A DNA stretch of 64,000 bases from positions 1 to 64,000 of the forward strand of contig NZ_VOLS01000001.1 in the NCBI RefSeq assembly GCF_007954265.1. The letters run 5' to 3'. The notes beneath the pieces are model-generated. The model was not told the origin of the DNA, did not search any database, and saw only the letters and a list, made by a program, of their open reading frames with translations. The translations under genes and the position numbers were made by a program. This document shows, one piece after another, positions 41,225 to 54,887 of the stretch. Position 1 is the first letter of the stretch. The number at the start of each line of letters is the position of its first letter. This stretch comes from Colwellia sp. C1TZA3 (lineage in GTDB: Bacteria > Pseudomonadota > Gammaproteobacteria > Enterobacterales > Alteromonadaceae).

Positions 41225-42409
41225 TTAAGCAATAATTTTAGATACAACACCAGCACCAACCGTACGACCACCTTCACGGATAGCGAAGCGTAGACCTTCG
41301 TCCATCGCAACTGGGTTGATTAGCTCAACAACAAACTTCAAGTTGTCGCCTGGCATAACCATTTCAACACCTTCAGGAAGCTCTACTGCACCAGTAATAT
41401 CCGTTGTACGGAAGTAAAACTGTGGACGGTAGCCTTTAAAGAATGGCGTATGACGACCACCTTCATCTTTGCTTAGTACGTAAACTTCTGACTCAAACTT
41501 AGTATGAGGAGAAATTGAACCAGGCTTACATAGTACTTGACCACGTTCAACGTCTTCACGCTTAAGACCACGAAGAAGCACACCACAGTTCTCGCCAGCA
41601 CGACCTTCGTCAAGCAATTTACGGAACATTTCAACACCAGTACAAGTCGATGTTTGTGTGTCACGAATACCGACAACTTCAACTGCATCGCCAATTTTAA
41701 CAATACCGCGTTCAACACGACCTGTTACAACCGTACCACGACCTGAAATTGAGAATACATCTTCAATAGGCATAATGAATGCACCGTCGATTGCACGCTC
41801 TGGCTCTGGAATGTAGTTATCTAATGCATCAGCAAGTTCGATTACTTTCGCTTCCCATTTCTCGTCGCCTTGAAGAGCGCCAAGTGCTGAACCTTGAATT
41901 ACCGGTAAATCATCACCTGGGAAGTCATATTCAGAAAGAAGTTCACGCACTTCCATTTCTACTAATTCTAATAATTCGTCATCATCAACAACATCACATT
42001 TGTTCATGAATACTATGATGAAAGGAACGCCAACTTGACGTGATAACAAGATGTGCTCACGTGTTTGTGGCATAGGACCATCTGTAGCAGCAACTACTAA
42101 GATAGCGCCATCCATTTGTGCAGCACCGGTGATCATGTTTTTGATGTAATCGGCGTGACCAGGACAATCTACGTGTGCATAGTGACGTGCAGCAGTATCA
42201 TACTCAATGTGAGAAGTATTAATAGTAATACCACGTTCACGTTCTTCAGGAGCGTTATCGATTTGTGCGAAATCTTTAACTTCACCACCGTGAACTTTAG
42301 TTAATACTGCAGAGATAGCAGCTGTTAAAGTTGTTTTACCGTGATCGACGTGACCAATAGTACCAACGTTAACATGCGGTTTTAAACGTTCAAATTTTGC
42401 TTTAGCCAT
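41225..42409 (-). CDS. tuf: Elongation factor Tu (str-operon copy)
   Basis: EF-Tu (394 residues) delivers aminoacyl-tRNA to the ribosome. G1 GHVDHGKT (18-25), the switch I segment [16 protein letters not shown] (G3, with the catalytic His), NKCD (G4) and SALGAL (G5) are intact. Domains II and III follow. It is the last gene of the str operon, 68 bp after fusA. Its protein is identical to the copy at 58942-60126. The two DNA sequences differ only at scattered, silent sites that are most frequent near the 5' end. Confidence 0.99.
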   Translation of the reverse strand: MAKAKFERLKPHVNVGTIGHVDHGKTTLTAAISAVLTKVHGGEVKDFAQIDNAPEERERGITINTSHIEYDTAARHYAHVDCPGHADYIKNMITGAAQMDGAILVVAATDGPMPQTREHILLSRQVGVPFIIVFMNKCDVVDDDELLELVEMEVRELLSEYDFPGDDLPVIQGSALGALQGDEKWEAKVIELADALDNYIPEPERAIDGAFIMPIEDVFSISGRGTVVTGRVERGIVKIGDAVEVVGIRDTQTSTCTGVEMFRKLLDEGRAGENCGVLLRGLKREDVERGQVLCKPGSISPHTKFESEVYVLSKDEGGRHTPFFKGYRPQFYFRTTDITGAVELPEGVEMVMPGDNLKFVVELINPVAMDEGLRFAIREGGRTVGAGVVSKIIA

Positions 42410-42477
42410 TTTTCAATTACCTTAAAGTTCATTAAAAGCCCGGCCAAAAGACCGAGCCAGACTTTCAAAAAGCCTTA

Positions 42478-44574
42478 CTAAGATTCAATTATTTTGTCGG
42501 CAACAGCCTTTGGTGCTTCACTGTATTCGTGAAACTCCATTGAGTATGATGCGCGACCTTGAGTTGCACTACGTAACGCTGTAGCGTAACCAAACATTTC
42601 AGATAGTGGCACGAATGCATTCACTATCTTCGAACCAGCTGGACCTTCGTCCATGCCATCGATCATGCCACGGCGACGGTTTAAGTCACCAACAACATCA
42701 CCCATGTTTGCGTCTGGCGTAATAACTTCAACTTTCATCATAGGCTCAAGAATTACCGGTGACGCTTTTAGCGCCCCTTGTCTAAAACCAATTGATGCAG
42801 CGACTTTAAACGCCATTTCGTTTGAGTCAACGTCATGAAAAGAGCCATCAAAAAGCGTAACTTTGATGTCTAGTAACGGGTATCCCGCTAACACACCACT
42901 GTCCATTTGCTCTCTACAGCCCTGTTCAATTGAGGGGATAAATTCTTTTGGAACACTACCACCAACAATTTCGTTAACAAACTCGAAGCCTTCACCTTTT
43001 GGCAAGGGCTCCATTTTCAACCAAACATGACCAAATTGACCACGACCACCTGATTGACGAACAAATTTACCTTCCACTTCAACTGCTGAACGAATAGTTT
43101 CGCGATAAGCCACTTGTGGATTACCGACATTACATTCAACGCCAAATTCACGTTTCATACGTTCAACTAAAATATCGAGGTGTAATTCCCCCATACCTGA
43201 GATGATGGTTTGACCCGTTTCCTCATCAGAGACGACTCTAAATGACGGATCTTCTGCGGCCAATTTACCTAACGCAATGCCCATTTTTTCTTGGGAAGCG
43301 ACAGTTTTTGGCTCAACTGCTACAGAAATGACAGGATCAGGAAACTCCATTCGTTCGAGCGTTATCACATGATTTACATCACATAAAGTATCACCGGTAG
43401 TGACATCTTTGAGACCAATAGCCGCAGCTATATCACCCGCTCTTACTTCTTTAATTTCCTTACGGTCATTTGCATGCATTTGTACAATACGACCTAAACG
43501 CTCTTTTTTGCCTTTCACAGGATTGTATATACTGTCACCAGTTTTTACTACACCTGAGTATACGCGAAAGAACGTTAGCGTGCCGACAAATGGGTCAGTG
43601 GCGATTTTAAATGCTAAAGCAGCAAATGGTGCTTTATCATTAGCCTCACGATGACCTTCAGTTTCGTTTTTGTCATTATTAATACCTTTTATCGCTTCAA
43701 CATCTGTTGGCGAAGGTAAAAATTCTACGACAGCATCAAGTACTGCTTGTACGCCTTTGTTTTTGAAAGCTGAGCCACAAGCACAAAGGACAATTTCATT
43801 GTTTAGCGTACGGGTACGTAGCGCAGATTTTATTTCTGCTTCGGATAAATCGCCTTCTTCAAGGTATTTATCCATTAGTTCTTCAGAGGCTTCTGCAGCT
43901 TCAGAGACTAGGTGTTCATGCCAATGTTCGGCTTGCTCTAGCATCTCTGCTGGGATGTCTTCATAAGTAAAAGTCATGCCCTGGTCACTTTCGTTCCAGT
44001 TAATGGCTTTCATCTTAATTAAGTCGACAACACCAGTAAAATCTTCTTCAGCGCCAATTGCTAATTGAATCGGCACTGCATTAGCTTTCAAGCGAGAATT
44101 AAGTTGCTCAACTACTAATAAGAAGTCTGCACCTGTGCGGTCCATCTTATTAACAAAAACTAAGCGTGGAACAGAGTATTTCTCCATCTGACGCCAAACC
44201 GTTTCTGTTTGTGGTTGAACGCCTGAAGATGCACATAATACTAATACCGCACCATCTAATACACGTAATGAACGTTCTACTTCAATTGTAAAATCTACGT
44301 GGCCAGGGGTGTCGATGATATTAATACGATGGTCTTCAAACTGGGCTTGCATGCCTTTCCAGAAACAAGTTGTTGCCGCAGAAGTTATGGTTATACCACG
44401 CTCTTGCTCTTGCTCCATCCAATCCATAGTGGCTGCGCCATCATGAACTTCGCCGATCTTATGTGAAAGACCAGTATAGAAAAGTACCCTTTCTGTTGTT
44501 GTCGTTTTACCGGCATCGACATGAGCACAAATACCAATATTTCGGTAGCGCTCAATAGGGGTTATACGTGCCAC
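42478..44574 (-). CDS. fusA: Elongation factor G (str-operon copy)
   Basis: EF-G (698 residues) drives translocation and, with RRF, ribosome recycling. It starts [20 protein letters not shown]. The P-loop [12 protein letters not shown], switch [17 protein letters not shown] and domain IV loop features ([13 protein letters not shown]) are intact. It lies between rpsG and tuf in the str operon, the usual place of the principal EF-G. It differs substantially from the second copy at 35862-37961. Confidence 0.98.
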   Translation of the reverse strand: MARITPIERYRNIGICAHVDAGKTTTTERVLFYTGLSHKIGEVHDGAATMDWMEQEQERGITITSAATTCFWKGMQAQFEDHRINIIDTPGHVDFTIEVERSLRVLDGAVLVLCASSGVQPQTETVWRQMEKYSVPRLVFVNKMDRTGADFLLVVEQLNSRLKANAVPIQLAIGAEEDFTGVVDLIKMKAINWNESDQGMTFTYEDIPAEMLEQAEHWHEHLVSEAAEASEELMDKYLEEGDLSEAEIKSALRTRTLNNEIVLCACGSAFKNKGVQAVLDAVVEFLPSPTDVEAIKGINNDKNETEGHREANDKAPFAALAFKIATDPFVGTLTFFRVYSGVVKTGDSIYNPVKGKKERLGRIVQMHANDRKEIKEVRAGDIAAAIGLKDVTTGDTLCDVNHVITLERMEFPDPVISVAVEPKTVASQEKMGIALGKLAAEDPSFRVVSDEETGQTIISGMGELHLDILVERMKREFGVECNVGNPQVAYRETIRSAVEVEGKFVRQSGGRGQFGHVWLKMEPLPKGEGFEFVNEIVGGSVPKEFIPSIEQGCREQMDSGVLAGYPLLDIKVTLFDGSFHDVDSNEMAFKVAASIGFRQGALKASPVILEPMMKVEVITPDANMGDVVGDLNRRRGMIDGMDEGPAGSKIVNAFVPLSEMFGYATALRSATQGRASYSMEFHEYSEAPKAVADKIIES

Positions 44575-44622
44575 AATATCTTCCTCTTTCTGAGACTTTA
44601 TCTCAGATTATAAAACTGTTGT

Positions 44623-44711
44623 GGTTATCACTTGATATCAATAATGATATTTGGTGATAACCACGGCATTACACTTGTTACTATGAATTAGCAATTTTTG
44701 CTAATTCATAG
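44623..44711 (-). promoter_or_regulatory. Two inverted repeats between rpsG and fusA
   Basis: In the 140-bp spacer, GGTTATCAC and GGTGATAACC (44623-44664) form an imperfect hairpin. CTATGAATTAGCAA (44681-44694) and TTGCTAATTCATAG (44698-44711) form a perfect 14-bp stem with a 3-nt loop right after the rpsG stop. Neither is followed by a T-run, so processing or control of fusA translation is more likely than termination. Confidence 0.6.
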
Positions 44712-44714
44712 TGC

Positions 44715-45188
44715 CTACCAACGGTAGTGAGCGAATGCTTTGTTAGCTTCGGCCATACGGTGAACGTCTTCACGTTTCTTAACCGCTGAACCTTTGCTGT
44801 CAGACGCATCTAACATTTCGTTAGCTAGGCGCTGAGCCATTGATTTTTCACCACGTTTACGAGATGCTTCAACTAACCAACGCATGGCTAGTGCATTACG
44901 ACGCACAGGACGAACTTCAACTGGAACTTGGTAAGTAGAACCACCAACACGACGAGACTTTACTTCCACTTGTGGGCGGATGTTGTCTAATGCTGTTTCG
45001 AATAACTCAAGGTGAGTTTTCTCAGTGTTTTTATCAGTTAAAATGTCTAATGCACCGTAAACAATTTTTTCTGCAGTAGATTTTTTGCCATCAACCATAA
45101 GGATGTTGATGAATTTTGCTAAAAGTTCGTTATGGAACTTAGGATCTGGCAATATCTTACGTTGCCCTACGACGCGTCTTCTTGGCAT
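44715..45188 (-). CDS. rpsG: 30S ribosomal protein S7
   Basis: S7 (157 residues) organises the 30S head and the E site. It starts [20 protein letters not shown] and contains [15 protein letters not shown]-like sequence ([20 protein letters not shown]). In E. coli, S7 represses the str operon by binding the rpsL-rpsG spacer. The spacer here is 96 bp, similar in length. Confidence 0.99.
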   Translation of the reverse strand: MPRRRVVGQRKILPDPKFHNELLAKFINILMVDGKKSTAEKIVYGALDILTDKNTEKTHLELFETALDNIRPQVEVKSRRVGGSTYQVPVEVRPVRRNALAMRWLVEASRKRGEKSMAQRLANEMLDASDSKGSAVKKREDVHRMAEANKAFAHYRW

Positions 45189-45284
45189 CTTAATTCTCCG
45201 TTGTTTTCAGGTATAACCCAAAATTTAATATTTTATTTGGCCTTACTTAACGCTTTCTATCTCTAATTAAAGAAATAAAATAGC

Positions 45285-45677
<393 letters not shown>

Positions 45678-45735
45678 TTAAATTTGTGTAAATTCCAATC
45701 AATGGGGAAATTTACACCCTTATAAACGTGAAAAT

Positions 45736-45813
45736 CCGCGACCTCGTATTCAATACATAAAAGTAGGGAATACGGGGTCGCGGAATTCTATAGGTCAAGC
45801 TTTAACCTGTCAA
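45736..45813 (-). promoter_or_regulatory. str operon promoter with a 16-bp hairpin at the transcript start
   Basis: On the minus strand TTGACA (45808-45813) and TAGAAT (45785-45790) are exactly 17 bp apart, followed by the discriminator TCCGCGACC. The predicted start lies inside a 16-bp inverted repeat: CCGCGACCTCGTATTC (45736-45751) and GAATACGGGGTCGCGG (45768-45783), with one G-T wobble. A transcript from this promoter would begin with most of this stem. For rpoC read-through the full stem and following TTTTC could slow or terminate polymerase. Confidence 0.7.
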
Positions 45814-45872
45814 GCTTTACTCGCAATAGACAGGTTAATCATCTGCTTTAACCGATTTATCAAAACTATTTA

Positions 45873-48800
45873 CTAAGATGACAAATCTGCATTCAAAGCG
45901 TCCGTTAATGCTTGCGCTGCGTCGTCAGCTGATACAGTGACTTCTTCTACAGGAACGGCGTTTTTAGCACGCGCACGTTCTTGATGGTAAGAGTAACCTG
46001 TACCTGCTGGGATTAAGCGACCAACAATAACATTCTCTTTCAAGCCACGAAGTTTATCTTTCTTGCCAGCTACCGCTGCTTCAGTCAGTACACGTGTCGT
46101 TTCTTGGAAAGAGGCTGCCGAGATGAATGACTCAGTGGCTAATGATGCTTTAGTAATACCCATCATTTGCATTTCGTATTCAGCCGGTTGCTTACCTGCA
46201 GCTTCTAATTCACGATTAGAGATATTGACACGAGCAACTTCCAGGATTTCGCCTTTAAGGAAGGTACTATCACCAGCATCTAGGATCTCACACTTGCGGA
46301 TCATTTGACGGACAATGACTTCAATGTGCTTATCGTTAATCTTAACACCTTGTAAACGATATACTTCTTGTACTTCGTTGACAATATAGTTAGCTACTGG
46401 TGCCACACCACGTAAACGTAAAATATCATGTGGAGATTCTGGACCATCGGCAATAACTTCACCTTTAAGTACAGATTCACCTTCAAAGACGTTTAACTGA
46501 CGCATTTTAGGGATCATCTCTTCGTATACTTCACCACTGGGTTGAGTGATTAATAAACGTACTTTACCTTTCGTTTCTTTACCGAAAGCGATAATACCTG
46601 TTTTCTCAGCTAATATAGCGGGAAGTTTTGGCTTACGCGCTTCAAATAAATCAGCTACACGTGGTAAACCACCGGTAATATCACGCGTTTTTGACGACGC
46701 TTGAGGAATACGCGCTAACGCATCACCAATACCAACTTCTACACCATCTTCTAGGTTAATAATCGCGTTACCCGGTAAGAAGTACTGTGCTGGAATTTCA
46801 GTGCCAGCAATCATCACATCATTACCTTTAGCATCAATCAATTTAACCGCTGGGCGCATTTCTTTACCTGCAGTATTACGTTGACCAACATCTGTAACTA
46901 CAATGCTTGATAAACCGGTAAGATCATCAGTTTGACGAACCATAGTTACGCCATCAATAAGCTCAACGAATCGAATCTTACCAGCAACCTCTGTGATAAT
47001 AGGATGCGTATGCGGATCCCAGTTAGCAATGATATCGCCTGAATTTAGTACTTCGCCATCTTTCTTATTAAGAATGGTACCGTAAGGTACTTTATAACGC
47101 TCTTTCTCACGACCAAGCTCATCAATTACTGTTAGCTCAGATGAACGTGAAGTGATCACTAAGTGATCTTCAGAGTTAGTTACAAATTTAGCGTTTTGTA
47201 ATTTCAGCGTACCTGTGTTCTTAACTTGTACATTGTTCTCTGCTGATGCACGAGATGCCGCACCACCAATGTGGAACGTACGCATAGTTAACTGAGTACC
47301 AGGTTCACCGATAGATTGTGCTGCCACAACGCCAATCGCTTCACCTTGGTTGATCATATGACCACGAGCCAAATCACGACCATAACAATGAGCACAAATA
47401 CCAAAATCGGTTTTACAAGTAATAATTGAACGTACTTTCATTTGATCAATTGAATTTTCTTCAATGAAATCACATAAAGCTTCGTCAATTAAAGTATTAC
47501 GAGGAAGTAAAACTTCATTCGTACCCGGTCTAACCACATCTTCAGCTACAACACGACCCAACACACGTTCACGTAACGGTTCAACAACATCGCCACCTTC
47601 AATTAATGGCGTCATTTGTAGGCCGTCTAGTGTGCCACAATCATGTTCGGTAACCACTAAATCTTGTGCAACATCAACTAAACGACGAGTTAAGTAACCG
47701 GAGTTAGCTGTTTTCAATGCCGTATCAGCCAAACCTTTACGCGCACCATGAGTAGAGATGAAGTATTGTAATACGTTCAAACCTTCACGGAAGTTAGCGG
47801 TGATTGGTGTTTCGATGATTGAACCATCTGGCTTAGCCATCAAACCACGCATACCAGCTAGCTGACGTATCTGAGCAGCACTACCACGAGCACCTGAATC
47901 GGCCATCATGTAAATTGAGTTAAAAGAGTCTTGCTCTTCTGGCTCGCCGTCACGGTTAATAACAGTTTCTTTTGATAAGTTGTCCATCATCGCTTTTGAG
48001 ATTTTCTCGTTGGCAGATGACCATATATCAATAACTTTGTTGTATTTTTCACCCTGAGTTACAAGACCTTGCTCGAACTGAGTTTGAATTTCTTTAACTT
48101 CTTCTTCTGAATCTTCGATGATGGTGTATTTCGCCGCTGGAATAACCATATCGTCGATACCCACTGAAGCACCCGCGATCATCGCGTAATGGAAACCTGT
48201 GTACATAATTTGATCAGCAAAGATAACAGTATCTTTAAGACCTAAGTTACGGTACGCATGGTTAATCAGTTTTGAAATTGGCTTTTTACCTAGTGGCTGA
48301 TCGATAAGATCATAAGGCATGCCGTCTGGACATACTTGCCATAAGATTGCACGGCCAACTGTAGTATCGCGTAGCGTAGTTACCGGTTCAAAAACACCAT
48401 CGCTGTTACGTACATGCTCAGTAATACGAATTTTCACTCGGGCATGAAGTTCAGCAAAGCCTGTACGATAGGCTTTTTCAGCTTCTTTAATGTCGGTAAA
48501 AACCATACCTTCACCTAAACCATTGACACGATCGCGTGTTAGGTAATATAAACCTAATACAACATCCTGTGATGGTACGATGATAGGGTCACCGTTCGCT
48601 GGAGAAAGTACGTTATTCGTTGACATCATCAACGTACGTGCTTCCATTTGTGCTTCGATGGTCAACGGTACGTGTACCGCCATTTGGTCACCATCGAAAT
48701 CGGCGTTATAGGCCGCACAAACCAACGGGTGTAAATGAATCGCTTTACCTTCAATTAGTACCGGTTCAAACGCTTGGATACCCAATCTATGTAGTGTGGG

Positions 48801-50078
48801 TGCACGGTTAAGCATAACCGGGTGTTCACGAATAACTTCGTCTAACACATCCCAAACTTCAGCGCCTTCACGCTCTACCAGTTTCTTAGCCGCTTTAATT
48901 GTAGTGGCTAAACCACGCGCTTCTAATTTACCGTAGATAAATGGTTTGAATAACTCTAATGCCATTTTCTTAGGTAGACCACATTGATGCAAACGCAGTG
49001 TTGGACCAACGGTAATTACAGAACGACCAGAGTAATCAACACGTTTACCCAATAGATTCTGACGGAAACGACCCTGCTTACCTTTGATCATATCGGCAAG
49101 TGATTTAAGCGGACGTTTGTTAGAACCGGTAATAGCACGACCACGACGACCGTTATCTAGCAAAGCATCAACAGATTCTTGCAACATACGCTTTTCGTTA
49201 CGTACAATGATATCTGGTGCTACTAAATCAAGCAGACGTTTTAAACGGTTATTACGGTTAATAACACGACGGTATAAATCGTTTAAATCTGAAGTAGCAA
49301 AACGACCACCATCCAATGGTACCAACGGACGTAAATCTGGTGGCAAAATTGGCAAAACGTTCATGATCATCCACTCAGGTTTATTACCTGATGCCGCGAA
49401 TGCTTCCATTAACTTTAAACGTTTAGTGATTTTCTTACGTTTTGTTTCAGAGCCAATTTCAGGTAATTCTTCACGCATTTGCGCTACTTCACCGTCAAGG
49501 TCAATCTGTTGCAATAACGCAAGTACTGCTTCAGCACCCATTAGCGCGTCAAATTCGTCACCGTGCTCTTCTAACGCATCAAGATATTCTTCTTCGGTTA
49601 GAATTTGGCTTTTTTCTAATGTTGTCATACCAGGTTCGGTAACAACGTAAGATTCAAAATAAAGCACACGTTCAATATCACGTAACGTCATGTCTAATAA
49701 TAGACCAATACGAGATGGTAATGACTTTAAGAACCAAATATGGGCAACTGGACTTGCTAGCTCGATATGACCCATGCGGTCACGACGAACTTTAGTCAAT
49801 GTAACTTCAACGCCACATTTTTCACAAATTACACCACGGTGCTTAAGGCGTTTGTATTTGCCACAAAGACATTCGTAGTCTTTAACTGGGCCAAAAATAC
49901 GCGCACAGAACAAACCATCACGTTCCGGCTTAAAAGTACGATAGTTAATCGTCTCAGGTTTCTTTACTTCACCAAATGACCATGAACGAATCATGTCAGG
50001 TGAAGCTAGTCCGATGCGAATACCATCGAACTCTTCTGTTTGATTTTGTTGCTTAAGAAACTTAAGTAAATCTTTCAC
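45873..50078 (-). CDS. rpoC: RNA polymerase beta' subunit
   Basis: Beta' (1401 residues) carries the catalytic NADFDGDQM loop (about residues 458-466) that binds the active-site magnesium. The N-terminal zinc ribbon is [20 protein letters not shown], and the C-terminal region ends in a short acidic tail. A second zinc site includes [20 protein letters not shown]. Length matches E. coli (1407). It lies 105 bp after rpoB and leads directly into the str operon. Confidence 0.99.
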   Translation of the reverse strand: MKDLLKFLKQQNQTEEFDGIRIGLASPDMIRSWSFGEVKKPETINYRTFKPERDGLFCARIFGPVKDYECLCGKYKRLKHRGVICEKCGVEVTLTKVRRDRMGHIELASPVAHIWFLKSLPSRIGLLLDMTLRDIERVLYFESYVVTEPGMTTLEKSQILTEEEYLDALEEHGDEFDALMGAEAVLALLQQIDLDGEVAQMREELPEIGSETKRKKITKRLKLMEAFAASGNKPEWMIMNVLPILPPDLRPLVPLDGGRFATSDLNDLYRRVINRNNRLKRLLDLVAPDIIVRNEKRMLQESVDALLDNGRRGRAITGSNKRPLKSLADMIKGKQGRFRQNLLGKRVDYSGRSVITVGPTLRLHQCGLPKKMALELFKPFIYGKLEARGLATTIKAAKKLVEREGAEVWDVLDEVIREHPVMLNRAPTLHRLGIQAFEPVLIEGKAIHLHPLVCAAYNADFDGDQMAVHVPLTIEAQMEARTLMMSTNNVLSPANGDPIIVPSQDVVLGLYYLTRDRVNGLGEGMVFTDIKEAEKAYRTGFAELHARVKIRITEHVRNSDGVFEPVTTLRDTTVGRAILWQVCPDGMPYDLIDQPLGKKPISKLINHAYRNLGLKDTVIFADQIMYTGFHYAMIAGASVGIDDMVIPAAKYTIIEDSEEEVKEIQTQFEQGLVTQGEKYNKVIDIWSSANEKISKAMMDNLSKETVINRDGEPEEQDSFNSIYMMADSGARGSAAQIRQLAGMRGLMAKPDGSIIETPITANFREGLNVLQYFISTHGARKGLADTALKTANSGYLTRRLVDVAQDLVVTEHDCGTLDGLQMTPLIEGGDVVEPLRERVLGRVVAEDVVRPGTNEVLLPRNTLIDEALCDFIEENSIDQMKVRSIITCKTDFGICAHCYGRDLARGHMINQGEAIGVVAAQSIGEPGTQLTMRTFHIGGAASRASAENNVQVKNTGTLKLQNAKFVTNSEDHLVITSRSSELTVIDELGREKERYKVPYGTILNKKDGEVLNSGDIIANWDPHTHPIITEVAGKIRFVELIDGVTMVRQTDDLTGLSSIVVTDVGQRNTAGKEMRPAVKLIDAKGNDVMIAGTEIPAQYFLPGNAIINLEDGVEVGIGDALARIPQASSKTRDITGGLPRVADLFEARKPKLPAILAEKTGIIAFGKETKGKVRLLITQPSGEVYEEMIPKMRQLNVFEGESVLKGEVIADGPESPHDILRLRGVAPVANYIVNEVQEVYRLQGVKINDKHIEVIVRQMIRKCEILDAGDSTFLKGEILEVARVNISNRELEAAGKQPAEYEMQMMGITKASLATESFISAASFQETTRVLTEAAVAGKKDKLRGLKENVIVGRLIPAGTGYSYHQERARAKNAVPVEEVTVSADDAAQALTDALNADLSS

Positions 50079-50183
50079 ACACTCTCTCCTGTCGGAGTTA
50101 AATACCGGAGAGAACAGTTATCTGTTCTCTCCCTGTACTGACTTCAGCTGGTGCTAAAAGTCAGCAATGTAGCTTGAGGTAGC

Positions 50184-53100
50184 TTAATCCTGATCTAATT
50201 CGATGTTGATACCCAACGAACGAATTTCTTTCAACAATACGTTGAATGATTCAGGGATACCCGGCTCCATGCGATGATCACCGTCAACTAAGTTTTTATA
50301 CATCTTAGTACGACCGTTAACATCATCAGATTTAACCGTTAACATTTCTTGCAAGGTGTAAGCAGCACCGTATGCTTCAAGTGCCCATACTTCCATCTCA
50401 CCAAAACGCTGACCACCAAACTGTGCTTTACCACCTAGAGGCTGTTGCGTTACTAGCGAGTATGAACCCGTAGAACGTGCATGCATTTTGTCATCAACTA
50501 AATGGTTTAGTTTTAACATATACATGTAACCAACCGTCACAGGACGCTCAAAGTTACGACCAGTACGGCCATCCGTCAAGGTAAATTGACCACTTTCAGG
50601 CATATCGGCAAGCTTAAATAAGTCTTTAATTTCTCTCTCGCTGGCACCATCAAATACTGGTGTAGCAATAGGAAGACCTGCTCGTAAGTTACCCGCTAAG
50701 CGCATAATCTCGTCGTCTGAGAATGAATCAATATCGACTTCTTGGCGAGATTCACCTAGGTTGTAAACTTCTTTTAAGAATTCACGTAATTTATGAATTT
50801 CTAATTGAGCTTCCAACATACGGTTAATTTTCTCACCAATACCACGTGCTGCCATACCTAGATGCGTTTCTAGGATCTGACCAATGTTCATTCGTGATGG
50901 TACACCCAATGGGTTAAGTACCACATCAACAGGAACACCGTATTGATCGTAAGGCATGTCTTCAACAGGTACTACGTTTGAAATAACACCCTTGTTACCA
51001 TGACGTCCGGCCATTTTATCACCTGGCTGGATACGACGCTTAACCGCTAAGTACACTTTAATAATTTTCAACACGCCTGGTGCTAAATCAGCACCTTGAG
51101 TGATTTTACGACGTTTAACTTCATACTTTTTATCAAAGTCTGCTTTAATGTTGTCGTATTGTTCAGCGATTTGTTCAAGCTCAGACTGTTGACCTTCATC
51201 AGCCAAGTTTTGAACTAACCACTTATCACGAGACATGCTGTTAAGATCAGATTCATTTAACCCTGAGCCTAACAATAATTTTTTCGCACGTGCATAGATG
51301 CCATCTTCTAAAATACTAAACTCATCACCCAAGTCTTTCTTAACTTGTTTAAGTTGCATTTCTTCGATTTCAACGGCACGAGCATCTTTGTCAACACCGT
51401 CACGGGTGAAGATTTGTACATCGATGATGGTACCAGACACTGAGTTAGGTACGCGCAAAGAGCTGTCTTTAACATCAGCTGCTTTTTCACCAAAAATAGC
51501 ACGTAATAATTTTTCTTCTGGTGTTAACTGTGTTTCACCTTTAGGAGTAACTTTACCCACTAAGATGTCGCCACCATTAACTTCAGCGCCAATGTAAACA
51601 ACACCCGCTTCATCTAATTTAGATAATGCAGATTCGCCAACGTTTGGAATATCAGCGGTAATTTCTTCGCTACCAAGCTTAGTATCACGAGCGATACACG
51701 TTAGCTCTTGAATGTGGATCGTAGTGAAACGATCTTCAGTAGCTACACGCTCAGATAACAACATTGAATCTTCAAAGTTGTAACCATTCCACGGCATAAA
51801 CGCAATACGCATGTTTTGGCCAAGTGCCAATTCACCCATATCGGTTGAAGGACCATCAGCTAATACATCGCCACGCACTACCGGTTCAGTCATACGACAC
51901 AATGGACGCTGGTTGATACAGGTGTTTTGGTTTGAACGGGTGTATTTAGTTAAGTTGTAAATATCAATACCCGCTTCACCAGCGTGCATTTCATCTTCAT
52001 TAACTTTAACCACAATACGTGAAGCATCAACGTAGGCAACAACACCGCCACGTTTTGCCACAACAGTTACACCAGAGTCAACAGCAACAATTTTCTCCAT
52101 ACCCGTACCAACAAGAGGTTTATCCACTCTTAATGTTGGTACCGCTTGACGTTGCATGTTAGAACCCATCAAAGCTCTGTTAGCATCATCGTGCTCTAGG
52201 AATGGAATAAGTGACGCAGCAACAGAAACGATTTGTTGTGGAGAAACATCCATATACTGAACTTGTTCAGCAGACATCAAAGTAAATTCGTTCTTATGAC
52301 GACAAGCCACTAAACCAGCAATTAATTTGCCTTCAGCATCCACTTTAGCTGTGGTTTGTGCAATAACAAAGTTACCTTCTTCAATAGCAGAAAGGTAATC
52401 GATGTCGTCAGTGATTAAACCATCAACAATCTTACGGTAAGGTGTTTCCAAGAAACCGAAATCGTTAGTACGTGCATAACACGATAACGAGTTGATCAAA
52501 CCAATGTTTGGACCTTCCGGTGTTTCAATTGGACAAACACGACCATAGTGAGTTGGATGTACATCACGAACTTCAAAACCGGCACGTTCACGGGTCAAAC
52601 CACCTGGCCCTAAAGCAGAAATACGACGCTTATGTGTCACTTCTGATAATGGGTTGTTTTGATCCATAAATTGTGACAATTGTGATGAACCAAAGAATTC
52701 TTTAACGGCAGCAGAAATCGGCTTAGCGTTAATTAAATCTTGTGGCATGATCGCATCTAAGTCGCCAAGACTTAAACGCTCACGAACAGCACGTTCAACA
52801 CGTACTAAACCAACACGGAATTGGTTTTCTGCCATTTCACCAACAGAGCGAATACGACGGTTACCTAAGTGATCAATATCATCAACTTCACCTTTACCGT
52901 CACGTATGCCGATTAAGGTTTTCATTACAGAAATGATATCTTCTTTAGACAACACACCGGTACCAATATCATCTGCATTGCCAACACGACGGTTGAACTT
53001 CATACGACCTACTGTTGATAGGTCATAACGCTCTAATGCAAAAAATAGGTTGTTAAATAGTGTATCTGCTGCGTCTTTTGTTGGCGGCTCGCCTGGACGC

Positions 53101-54212
53101 ATCATACGATAAATTTCAACTAACGCTTCTAAGCGGTTGGTTGAATTGTCAACACGCAAGGTGTCTGACATATATGAACCAACATCAAATTCGTTCATAT
53201 ATAAAGTAGAAAGTACTTTATGCCCAGCTTGACTTAGCTCGGCTAACATTTCTAGTGTGATCTCAGCGTTTGCTTCAGCAATCACTTCACCGGTAGATTT
53301 GTCAATATAAGCTTTAGACAATACTTTGCCGACGATATATTCAGCAGGTACTTCTAGTTTTTCAAGCTTAGCTTTTTCTAACGACCTAATATGACGAGCG
53401 GTAATGCGACGACCTTGCTCAACTAAAACATCACCTTTAGGTAATGTGATATCGAAAGTAGCCGTTTCACCACGTAAGCGTTCTGGAATTAAATCCATTA
53501 CTAGCTTATCGCCTTTAATAGTAAAGTCTGTTGTATCGTAGAAGATAGCTAGAATTTCTTCTGTTGAGTACTCTAAAGCACGCAAAATGATCGACGCAGG
53601 TAATTTACGACGACGGTCAATACGAACAAACAAGTTATCTTTTGGATCAAATTCGAAATCTAACCATGAACCACGGTAAGGAATAACACGAGCGTTATAT
53701 AACACTTTACCTGATGAATGCGTTTTTCCTTTATCGTGATCGAAAAACACACCTGGAGAACGGTGTAATTGTGAAACAATAACACGCTCTGTACCATTGA
53801 TGACAAACGTACCGTTGTCAGTCATTAATGGTATTTCACCCATGTATACTTCTTGTTCTTTGATATCTTTTACTGTGCCTGCCGCCGCTTCTTTATCATA
53901 AACGACTAAACGTAATTTAACGCGTAATGGCGCAGAGTAGGTGATACCGCGAATTTGACATTCTTTAACGTCAAATAACGGCTCGCCCAAACGATAGCTT
54001 ACAAATTGTAATTCTGAGCTACCAGAATAAGCTTTAATTGGAAAAATAGAATGAAATGCAGCCTCTAGGCCTGTTTCACCTGTTGGATCAATATCAATAA
54101 ACTTACGGAAAGATTCGAGTTGGATTGATAACAAGAATGGATAATCCATTACTTGAACACTTTTACCAAAGTCCTTACGAATACGTTTCTTTTCAGAGTA
54201 AGAGTAAACCAT
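50184..54212 (-). CDS. rpoB: RNA polymerase beta subunit
   Basis: Beta (1342 residues, identical to E. coli length) forms the other half of the polymerase active-site cleft. The start is [18 protein letters not shown] at 54212, preceded by GAGGAA. The frame continues upstream to 54290 but without a conserved sequence. The rifampicin-binding region [20 protein letters not shown] with [13 protein letters not shown] appears wild type. It follows rplL, with an attenuator-like hairpin between them. Confidence 0.99.
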   Translation of the reverse strand: MVYSYSEKKRIRKDFGKSVQVMDYPFLLSIQLESFRKFIDIDPTGETGLEAAFHSIFPIKAYSGSSELQFVSYRLGEPLFDVKECQIRGITYSAPLRVKLRLVVYDKEAAAGTVKDIKEQEVYMGEIPLMTDNGTFVINGTERVIVSQLHRSPGVFFDHDKGKTHSSGKVLYNARVIPYRGSWLDFEFDPKDNLFVRIDRRRKLPASIILRALEYSTEEILAIFYDTTDFTIKGDKLVMDLIPERLRGETATFDITLPKGDVLVEQGRRITARHIRSLEKAKLEKLEVPAEYIVGKVLSKAYIDKSTGEVIAEANAEITLEMLAELSQAGHKVLSTLYMNEFDVGSYMSDTLRVDNSTNRLEALVEIYRMMRPGEPPTKDAADTLFNNLFFALERYDLSTVGRMKFNRRVGNADDIGTGVLSKEDIISVMKTLIGIRDGKGEVDDIDHLGNRRIRSVGEMAENQFRVGLVRVERAVRERLSLGDLDAIMPQDLINAKPISAAVKEFFGSSQLSQFMDQNNPLSEVTHKRRISALGPGGLTRERAGFEVRDVHPTHYGRVCPIETPEGPNIGLINSLSCYARTNDFGFLETPYRKIVDGLITDDIDYLSAIEEGNFVIAQTTAKVDAEGKLIAGLVACRHKNEFTLMSAEQVQYMDVSPQQIVSVAASLIPFLEHDDANRALMGSNMQRQAVPTLRVDKPLVGTGMEKIVAVDSGVTVVAKRGGVVAYVDASRIVVKVNEDEMHAGEAGIDIYNLTKYTRSNQNTCINQRPLCRMTEPVVRGDVLADGPSTDMGELALGQNMRIAFMPWNGYNFEDSMLLSERVATEDRFTTIHIQELTCIARDTKLGSEEITADIPNVGESALSKLDEAGVVYIGAEVNGGDILVGKVTPKGETQLTPEEKLLRAIFGEKAADVKDSSLRVPNSVSGTIIDVQIFTRDGVDKDARAVEIEEMQLKQVKKDLGDEFSILEDGIYARAKKLLLGSGLNESDLNSMSRDKWLVQNLADEGQQSELEQIAEQYDNIKADFDKKYEVKRRKITQGADLAPGVLKIIKVYLAVKRRIQPGDKMAGRHGNKGVISNVVPVEDMPYDQYGVPVDVVLNPLGVPSRMNIGQILETHLGMAARGIGEKINRMLEAQLEIHKLREFLKEVYNLGESRQEVDIDSFSDDEIMRLAGNLRAGLPIATPVFDGASEREIKDLFKLADMPESGQFTLTDGRTGRNFERPVTVGYMYMLKLNHLVDDKMHARSTGSYSLVTQQPLGGKAQFGGQRFGEMEVWALEAYGAAYTLQEMLTVKSDDVNGRTKMYKNLVDGDHRMEPGIPESFNVLLKEIRSLGINIELDQD

Positions 54213-54340
54213 GGGGTTCCTCAGCTTGCTGGTTATGGCCGAATCTGTCTTAAAAAAGACAGGATATAGCAGTGATACTTTTTTTATCAAGCATCAAATA
54301 ATGCACTGTTTTGGTTTAAAAAAAAACCACTTTCTTTAGC

Positions 54341-54373
54341 GCAAAAAGGCCGGTGACGTTTAAATCACCAGCC
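54341..54373 (-). terminator. Attenuator-like hairpin between rplL and rpoB
   Basis: On the minus strand GGCTGGTGA pairs with TCACCGGCC (one G-T wobble), followed by TTTTTGCG. It lies about 40 bp after rplL and 130 bp before rpoB. In E. coli a partial terminator in the same position lowers rpoBC relative to rplJL. The same role is inferred here. Confidence 0.7.
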
Positions 54374-54410
54374 ATTGCCTTTTCAGGCAAATAATCTGTT
54401 TAAAAACAGA

Positions 54411-54773
54411 CTATTTGATCTCAACAGAAGCACCTGCTTCTTCGAGAGTTTTCTTAAGCGCTTCAGCTTCAGCTTTATCAACGCCTTCTTTAATTGCTTT
54501 TGGAGCTGATTCAACTAAATCTTTAGCTTCTTTTAAGCCAAGACCTGTAGCGCCACGAACTGCTTTGATTACAGCAACTTTCTTCTCGCCGAAGCTAGTC
54601 ATTACTACATCAAATTCAGTTTGTTCTTCAACAGCTTCAGCAGGTCCAGCAGCGGCAACAGCAGCTGATGCAGATACGCCAAATTTTTCTTCCATTGCTT
54701 CAATAAGTGCAACAACGTCCATTACTGACATTTCAGCAACTGCGTTTAGGATATCGTCTTTAGAAATAGACAT
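54411..54773 (-). CDS. rplL: 50S ribosomal protein L7/L12
   Basis: L7/L12 (120 residues) forms the stalk that recruits translational GTPases. It reads [20 protein letters not shown] at the N-terminal dimer domain, then an alanine-rich hinge. The C-terminal domain has [20 protein letters not shown] and ends [10 protein letters not shown]. It lies 114 bp after rplJ. Confidence 0.99.
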   Translation of the reverse strand: MSISKDDILNAVAEMSVMDVVALIEAMEEKFGVSASAAVAAAGPAEAVEEQTEFDVVMTSFGEKKVAVIKAVRGATGLGLKEAKDLVESAPKAIKEGVDKAEAEALKKTLEEAGASVEIK

Positions 54774-54887
54774 TTTAAATTTCCTGTTTTTTAATAAACA
54801 GCCTTTGGCTGTTTGAAATAACTATAAATACAAAAAGTGCGAATTGTGCTCTGCATATGTTTAAGTAATAGCAGAGGTAAACAATTA

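Noticed and set aside
54213-54290. Longer rpoB reading frame starting at 54290
   Set aside because: The extra 26 residues are not conserved, and the ATG at 54212 has a ribosome-binding site and gives the exact family length.
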